A DNA stretch of 64,000 nucleotides from Mnemiopsis leidyi. Its lineage: Eukaryota; Ctenophora; Tentaculata; Lobata; Bolinopsidae. Numbering within the stretch: the stretch's first letter is position 1; every line of letters begins with the position of its first letter. Positions 58,954 to 64,000 of the stretch are shown in pieces. The stretch lies in assembly GCA_000226015.1 (NCBI GenBank), contig JH152806.1, positions 228,498 through 292,497 of the forward strand. Reading direction: 5' to 3'. The position numbers and the translations under genes were made by a program. The notes beneath the pieces were generated by a model. That model saw nothing but the letters and a program-made list of their open reading frames with translations, was not told the DNA's origin and made no database searches.

Positions 58954-61900
58954 TCATTCATCACAACTGTCCGTACAAAATAGGGTTTGTCTTGCGCCCC
59001 CACACACGACTTTTCCCTGCAAAACATCGAAACTATTGATACTGAGTTTGTTGTCGCTGCCCAACAAGTTAAACACGTCCATTTTCTGATGAGAAATTTC
59101 GGGGGTGAGCCAGGGAGACACTTTTCCTCCTCCTCCTAATAATCCTCCTACTCCTGGAAAATTCGTTAAGTTTTCAAATCTGCCAAAATAGTTATACTCC
59201 AAGTATCAAATTCTATAATTAATCAATAATTATACCATAGATGATTATCTGGTTAACACACAGAGGTCAAAACTAAAAGCAAATAAATTGATTAATATTT
59301 AAAAGCAAATAAATTGCAGCCAGCCAGAAGCACTTATTTATTGCTAGCCAATGAAGGACAGAAATGAAATCAGTTAATGTATGCACTGCAGTAGCCTTTC
59401 CGAGCTCACAAATTTCGAGCAGAAAGAAACCCTCGTGCATGAACAATGTCGAATAAGCTGTTATACAGAAAACAAATATATATGTGCCATTCATTTATAT
59501 GCCATTCAAATGAGTTGAATCACAAGATTTTTCAGTAGACTGCCAACAACGTCAAAAGAACTAATAAAAGTTACACGTGATTCGTCCAAAAACGACGCAT
59601 TGGTGAATTAAGTAAGTCAGGGTTATTTGTGACAACTAACAAGTATATAAGAGGGAAGTGAAATTTAAGTTATTAAGGTAAAGTAAGTTAAGTGTGATAA
59701 GTTTCCAAACCACTAAGAGCAGCCCCGTTCCACATAAGTAACTGTCCGTCCTCGGAGCAAGTGTAGAGATTGTCTGACTTTTCTTTTTCAAACTGTACTT
59801 CCCAAATAGCACTAGCGTGTCCTGACAAGATTGTGATTAGCGAGTAATTAGCGTATAATTAGCGTAGATTAGCATGTAATTAGCGTGCATTAAGCGTACA
59901 ATGATTGTGTAATTAGAGAATAATTAGTTAATCAGTAATATCTCCATAAAAACTTGAGCTCATAGCATGATAGGCAATTATTAACCGGCTCTGTTACTAA
60001 TAAAACTGAGATATTTGAGGCTTATATTTGATGGGTATATTGGATTATTGCTCAATGATAATACTGATATCTGCCTGAGAAGCTAAAACAATCCAATAAG
60101 TAGCTTAAGCAATCCAATCCTAGGACTGCGAACTCAACACCCAAAGATTTTGCAACGAATAATTGAAGTTGAAACACCTTGAACTCGACAGGCTCATTCA
60201 AGATTTACAAAACAAACGAAAAAATTGAGGAAACCGGCGAAGGTTGCTAGTGGATATCTGTTGTTTCTCATGTCCCAGATTAGAAGACTGCCATCGGAAC
60301 GAGAATTAGCGACAATGAAGGGCTGTGTGGTGTGCACTGCTATTCCGAGTATCGATACCTGTATAAAGTAAACTTGTAAATATAGTAGTAGATCGAGTAT
60401 AAACTTAGTAACATTAGGGCATTGGTCAAATTACTGCTATACTGAAAGTTCATACTAAATACTCAATTTAATAGACCAGCTTTAGCACAATTGCTTCCCC
60501 AATTATTACAACGTATTATAAACATGCGACACAAAGCTCAGAACAAGACCAACAAAATAATCATGTAAACCAGTTCACTAGACATGAACAAGACCAACAA
60601 AATAATCATGTAAACCAGTTCACTAGACATGGTGGAAGCGGGGGTATCCCCCTGTTGTCGGGTATCGAAACAGTGAACTTGTCCCGCTGCGCTCCCCACC
60701 AACACACTGTGCGAGAGGTAGAACGCGCACGTGTTCAGACACATCTCGCACTTTGCGGAGTAGACCGGACGTGGCTGTGTTGGAATGTGCACCTGGAGGG
60801 GTCTCTTTAGAACATTTTGTCCAGAAACTGAGTTGTTCTTTAGTTTATCACATTGTTCAAATATCAAATTTTCTCTAAATGTTTAATAAAAGTTAAATTT
60901 TTGTCAGGAGAATATGATGGAAGGTTTTTAGATTTTTATCTGAAAACAAAATTTTCATGGTTCAATGGTTGTTTACTTTTATCATAACAAAATTAACGTA
61001 TTGTGGGTGTTTACTTTTATCTTAACAAAATTAACGTATTGTGGGTGTTTACTTTTATCTTAACAAAATTAACGTATTGTGGTTGTTTACTTTTATCTTA
61101 ACAAAATTAACGTATTGTGGTTGTTTACTTTAATCTTAACAAAATTAACGTTTTTGTGGTTGTTTACCTGAAGATGTCCCTCCTCCCCAACTGATGCGAC
61201 AAGTTTTTCAGTGGACGCAACACAAGTAGTCAGTTTATTCCTCGTTTTCAAAGTCCCACCCTCCTCCAGATCGTCTCCTGTTATACTCCATACCTGGTGT
61301 GTGATGTGATCTCAAGTATATCCGACCATGTGATCCTTAGATCTGCAGTTTATTTTTAAATTGATCTGGTGATATATAAATAAACACGAGGTCAGTACTG
61401 CAGATATGGATAGCTGGATTACCTCGGATTAAATAATTCCACAGATATATATTTGGTAGAGCAGATCTGTGATCCTAGACACTCCGAACAAAGATACAAA
61501 GATCCCATTAGTCCCTGGCCGTTTCCATAGGCGACACTCTTCAAAAGATAACCTCTGAAGTCGCCGCACAACAACAACAACAACAATGGAAAGTAGGAGG
61601 TACAGAGTATTATCAACTGGCAGATAAGCTTGTAGGGAAAATTTAAACCTTGTTTATATGTGACAGAAATATTGCAAACTGAATAGCTAGAATCTTCTAG
61701 GTGTGAAAGCCAGGTTTCAGGTGTTGCGAATACAAACACAGATACACCTCCACAAATTCATCTGCCAGTCATCGACTTTTGATTTTTAATGTTTTATAAT
61801 CAAAATTATGCTGACTAGTGACTATAGAATATAAATTTACTGTTCCTTTTTCTATGATGTTCTAACTGCTCAACTAGTTCCGATCAGGGGCAAAAATTTT

Positions 61901-63286
61901 ATGCCGTTGTGTGGAATTGCGATAATCGCTATAAAAGTTGACCAATCACAATAAAAGTTGACCAATTGTTATACAAGTTGACCAATCGTTATAAAGGTGA
62001 ACCAATCGTTATAAAAGTTGACCAATCGTTATGAAAGTTGACCAATCGTTATAAAGGTGAACCAATCGTTATGAAAGTTGACCAATCGTTATAAAGGTTG
62101 ACCAATCGTTATGAAAGTTGACCAATCGTTATAAAGGTTGACCAATCGTTATGAAAGGTTGACCAATCGTTATAAAGGTTGACCAATCGTTATAAAGGTT
62201 GACCAATTGTTATAAAAGTTGACCAATCGTTATAAAGGTTGACCAATCGTTACAAAGGTTGACCAATCGTTATAAAAGTTTACCAAATGTTATAAAATCT
62301 TGTTATCCGAATCTTCCTTATGAGAACAGCAATTTCTGTTATACAATTAGTAATTTTCGTCACAATCACATGGACTGATTTCTCAATCTCTAACAAAACA
62401 GAACATGAAAATTTCAAGGTAAACCTGCTTTTGTTAATGAAAAAACATTCACATTTCTCACTGCTTAACTGAGTATCTTTAGTCTTAAGGTGTAAAATGG
62501 TGAATGCTGCCCTAAATGCATTGTATGAATTATACAAAGTTCATTCATCATTACAATTCTAACATTTTCTCATTTTCAGTCAAACAGCTGAAATTTGAGA
62601 GTGGGTGTATCAGTACAGTCAGAAATTCCGTAAACTACTGTTTTACCCCAACTTGTTTGTAAATTTTACCATGTTGCCAAGCTGCCCATGTATCATGCCA
62701 CTTATAATTAGCACATAGCACCATCTGTGTATTAACATTTTAACCAAATGCCGCTCCTGTTATCATCACTCAATGTGGTGCAATTCCAAGTCCATGGGGA
62801 CAGATTTAGTACAAAATTATTGAATAAAAACAGAATAAAAACAGAAGATCAAACTGACCTGTAGCGATTGGTTGTCAAAGTCATCACCTCCTGTTACAAA
62901 GCTTTTGTGGGACATAAAAGCTAAACCAGTTCCATTTGAAGACAGAGGAACTTTAGAAATTAGTTTTATCTTTTCTGTTGAACATTCCCAGAGACTAACA
63001 GTTTTGGTTTTACTCCCTCTACCAACTGATAAAATATGTGTGTGTAAAGGTAGAACTAAAATTAATTTTGTATGGTGTTTTGATTTTTCTTCTTAGTTTT
63101 GACTGCTTTTTTTTCAATGCTGAGAAAGAAATTGACAGAGAACTAATAACTATAGGCAATAAGAGTGTGCTATCAGAAATAAATCACTATACCTGTGATG
63201 CAGCGACTGGCTCTATCAAGAACAGAGTTACTTAATGGAACCCACTTCACACAGCTTAAATTTTCACCAACAAATTTTGTAGCCAT
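58954..63286 (-). CDS. NUP43: Nucleoporin NUP43 (WD40), complete, seven exons, 332 aa
   Basis: Exons: 63286-63193, 63025-62859, 61293-61168, 60792-60616, 60358-60235, 59821-59711, 59153-58954. Phases fit and give 333 codons including stop. Family matches: N-terminus MATKFVGENLSCVKWVPL, WD blades ending KTVSLWEC and LLIWDMRNN, LVGSAAGQVHCFDTRQQ, then GHASAIWEVQFEK and LYTCSEDGQLLMWNG, which match the diagnostic AHEAEMWEVHF/LFTCSEDGSLWHW region. The C-terminus is KLSINSFDVLQGKVVCG. NUP43 is a seven-bladed propeller of the Y (NUP107-160) complex of the nuclear pore, also at kinetochores in mammals. It is shorter than human NUP43 (380 aa), with less in the early blades, so a small exon in the 1.56-kb second intron cannot be excluded. 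Confidence 0.92.
60541..60630 (-). repeat. 45-bp tandem duplication spanning a NUP43 splice donor
   Basis: Coding strand: ATGTCTAGTGAACTG|GTTTAC plus 24 more bases, present twice exactly (60630-60586 and 60585-60541). The intron thus contains a second exon end and donor 45 bp downstream. Its use would add 45 in-frame bases without a stop (VYMIILLVLFMSSEL). Confidence 0.95.
60971..61168 (-). repeat. 38-bp minisatellite starting with the NUP43 exon 3 donor sequence
   Basis: Coding strand: after CTTCAG|GTAAACAACCACAAA the unit GTAAACAACCACAATACGTT plus AATTTTGTTAAGATAAAA recurs five times. Each unit begins with the same GTAAACA string that forms the real donor. Confidence 0.93.
61935..62290. 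repeat. 20-bp minisatellite (GTTGACCAATCGTTATAAAG), about 18 copies
   Basis: Near-identical 20-bp units in the second NUP43 intron, varying at ATAAAG/ATGAAA and GGTT/AGTT. The unit contains a CCAAT box string on the plus strand, probably by chance. Confidence 0.95.
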
Positions 63287-64000
63287 TATCTGTAAATATT
63301 TCTTATTTTCACATCTCAAAGGTCAACATTTTTGCTTACACTTCTTTACAGAAATTAACAAGGGCTCTCAAGCGCCCTCTGACCAAATTTTATGTAGAAA
63401 AGCCATAAAGACGGTTGAAATTTGGTAAATGTCAACAGGGGGAAATTTAGCCAACTGGAGGGTATAGTATAGAGCAAAACTGTTCCTAATCAGGATAAAC
63501 TAGATACTGTTCAAAATACTGTAAAAAGGGAATCAAGTCTTGTCAGAGTGAAATTGTATAGAACAATTTTAAAGGTTCTTGGTATAAATAAAACAAAATT
63601 TAAATAAAACAAAATTTAAATTGTTCAGTCAATCAATTCATAATGATATAGAAATAATTTAATTTATTCATACTGCAGACAAAAGTTGTCATTTGACGTC
63701 TAAAACAGCCACAGCATGTGCTGTTTTACGTATGCAGCAACAAAGGGGGAAAATGGATTTTGCCTTAAGTTTCTATTTGGTAAATTTAACGAAAATAGAA
63801 TACAGGTTATGAATGTGGTTTCAAGTGGGGAGGGGGCCTTTTTCAGGTCCTCATTTCGAGCAAGCTCGACTCCCAGAGGTGTGCACTGATTGTTAACGGG
63901 TGTGTTATGTTGTGGGTGGGCCGAAGGATCAACCAAGCTACATGATGTGTACGGAGCAGATATTTGAACGGACACGATTTCCACTGATAGTCAATTCAGA
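63287..64000. other. Upstream of NUP43, no gene seen
   Basis: AT-rich flank of NUP43, with its presumed promoter near 63290-63400. The ORF at 63700-63984 has no supporting evidence. Confidence 0.5.

Overview
This is a eukaryotic, animal-like genomic window: AT-rich, most genes split into many short exons with GT-AG introns, long introns full of tandem repeats, small DNA-transposon and tRNA-derived relics, and two runs of N (18568-19407 and 48338-49187). The gene set (thrombospondin-repeat astacin, NIT-domain guanylate cyclase, RGS22-like protein, BRD7/9, codanin-1, NUP43, a divergent single-exon 7TM receptor) points to an early-branching animal. A cnidarian is my best guess, but nothing read here settles the phylum. 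Exon models were built by hand from splice sites, reading phase and recognised families.

Layout. 0-2.3 kb: repeats, no gene. 2274-6350 (+): a secreted protein in ten exons, unrecognised apart from a C-terminal Cys-rich segment. 7191-11469 (-): a secreted astacin-like domain with a broken zinc site plus nine TSP1 repeats. 12064-16749 (-): an intronless 1561-aa RGS22-like protein. 16.8-22.8 kb: repeat-rich, with a gap-interrupted ORF that looks mobile-element derived. 22794-38389 (-): a multi-exon receptor guanylate cyclase of NIT type; its 3.8-kb intron holds an antisense 7TM receptor gene (29591-30583, +). 39179-44247 (-): complete BRD7/9 bromodomain gene, with a small GPI-anchor-like ORF in its large intron. 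44699-58478 (-): complete 17-exon codanin-1 (CDAN1) gene, with a nested single-exon gene (52354-52956, +), a hAT-type MITE and an intron made almost wholly of a TTAG tetranucleotide. 58954-63286 (-): complete seven-exon NUP43.

Four themes stand out. (1) Intron minisatellites repeatedly touch or include splice sites. In at least five places the repeat unit carries a copy of the real 5' splice site, up to 13 copies. (2) Codanin-1 carries an array of ASF1-binding (B-domain-like) motifs: one canonical RRVTLTP, one RRISLQP and six tandem KRLTLTP units, where the vertebrate protein has a single such motif as far as I recall. (3) Two enzymes look catalytically altered: the astacin lacks two of three zinc histidines, and the cyclase lacks the transition-state Arg. 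(4) Several genes are nested in introns of other genes. BRD7/9, codanin-1 and RGS proteins act in chromatin and signalling generally; nothing suggests the neighbours form one pathway.
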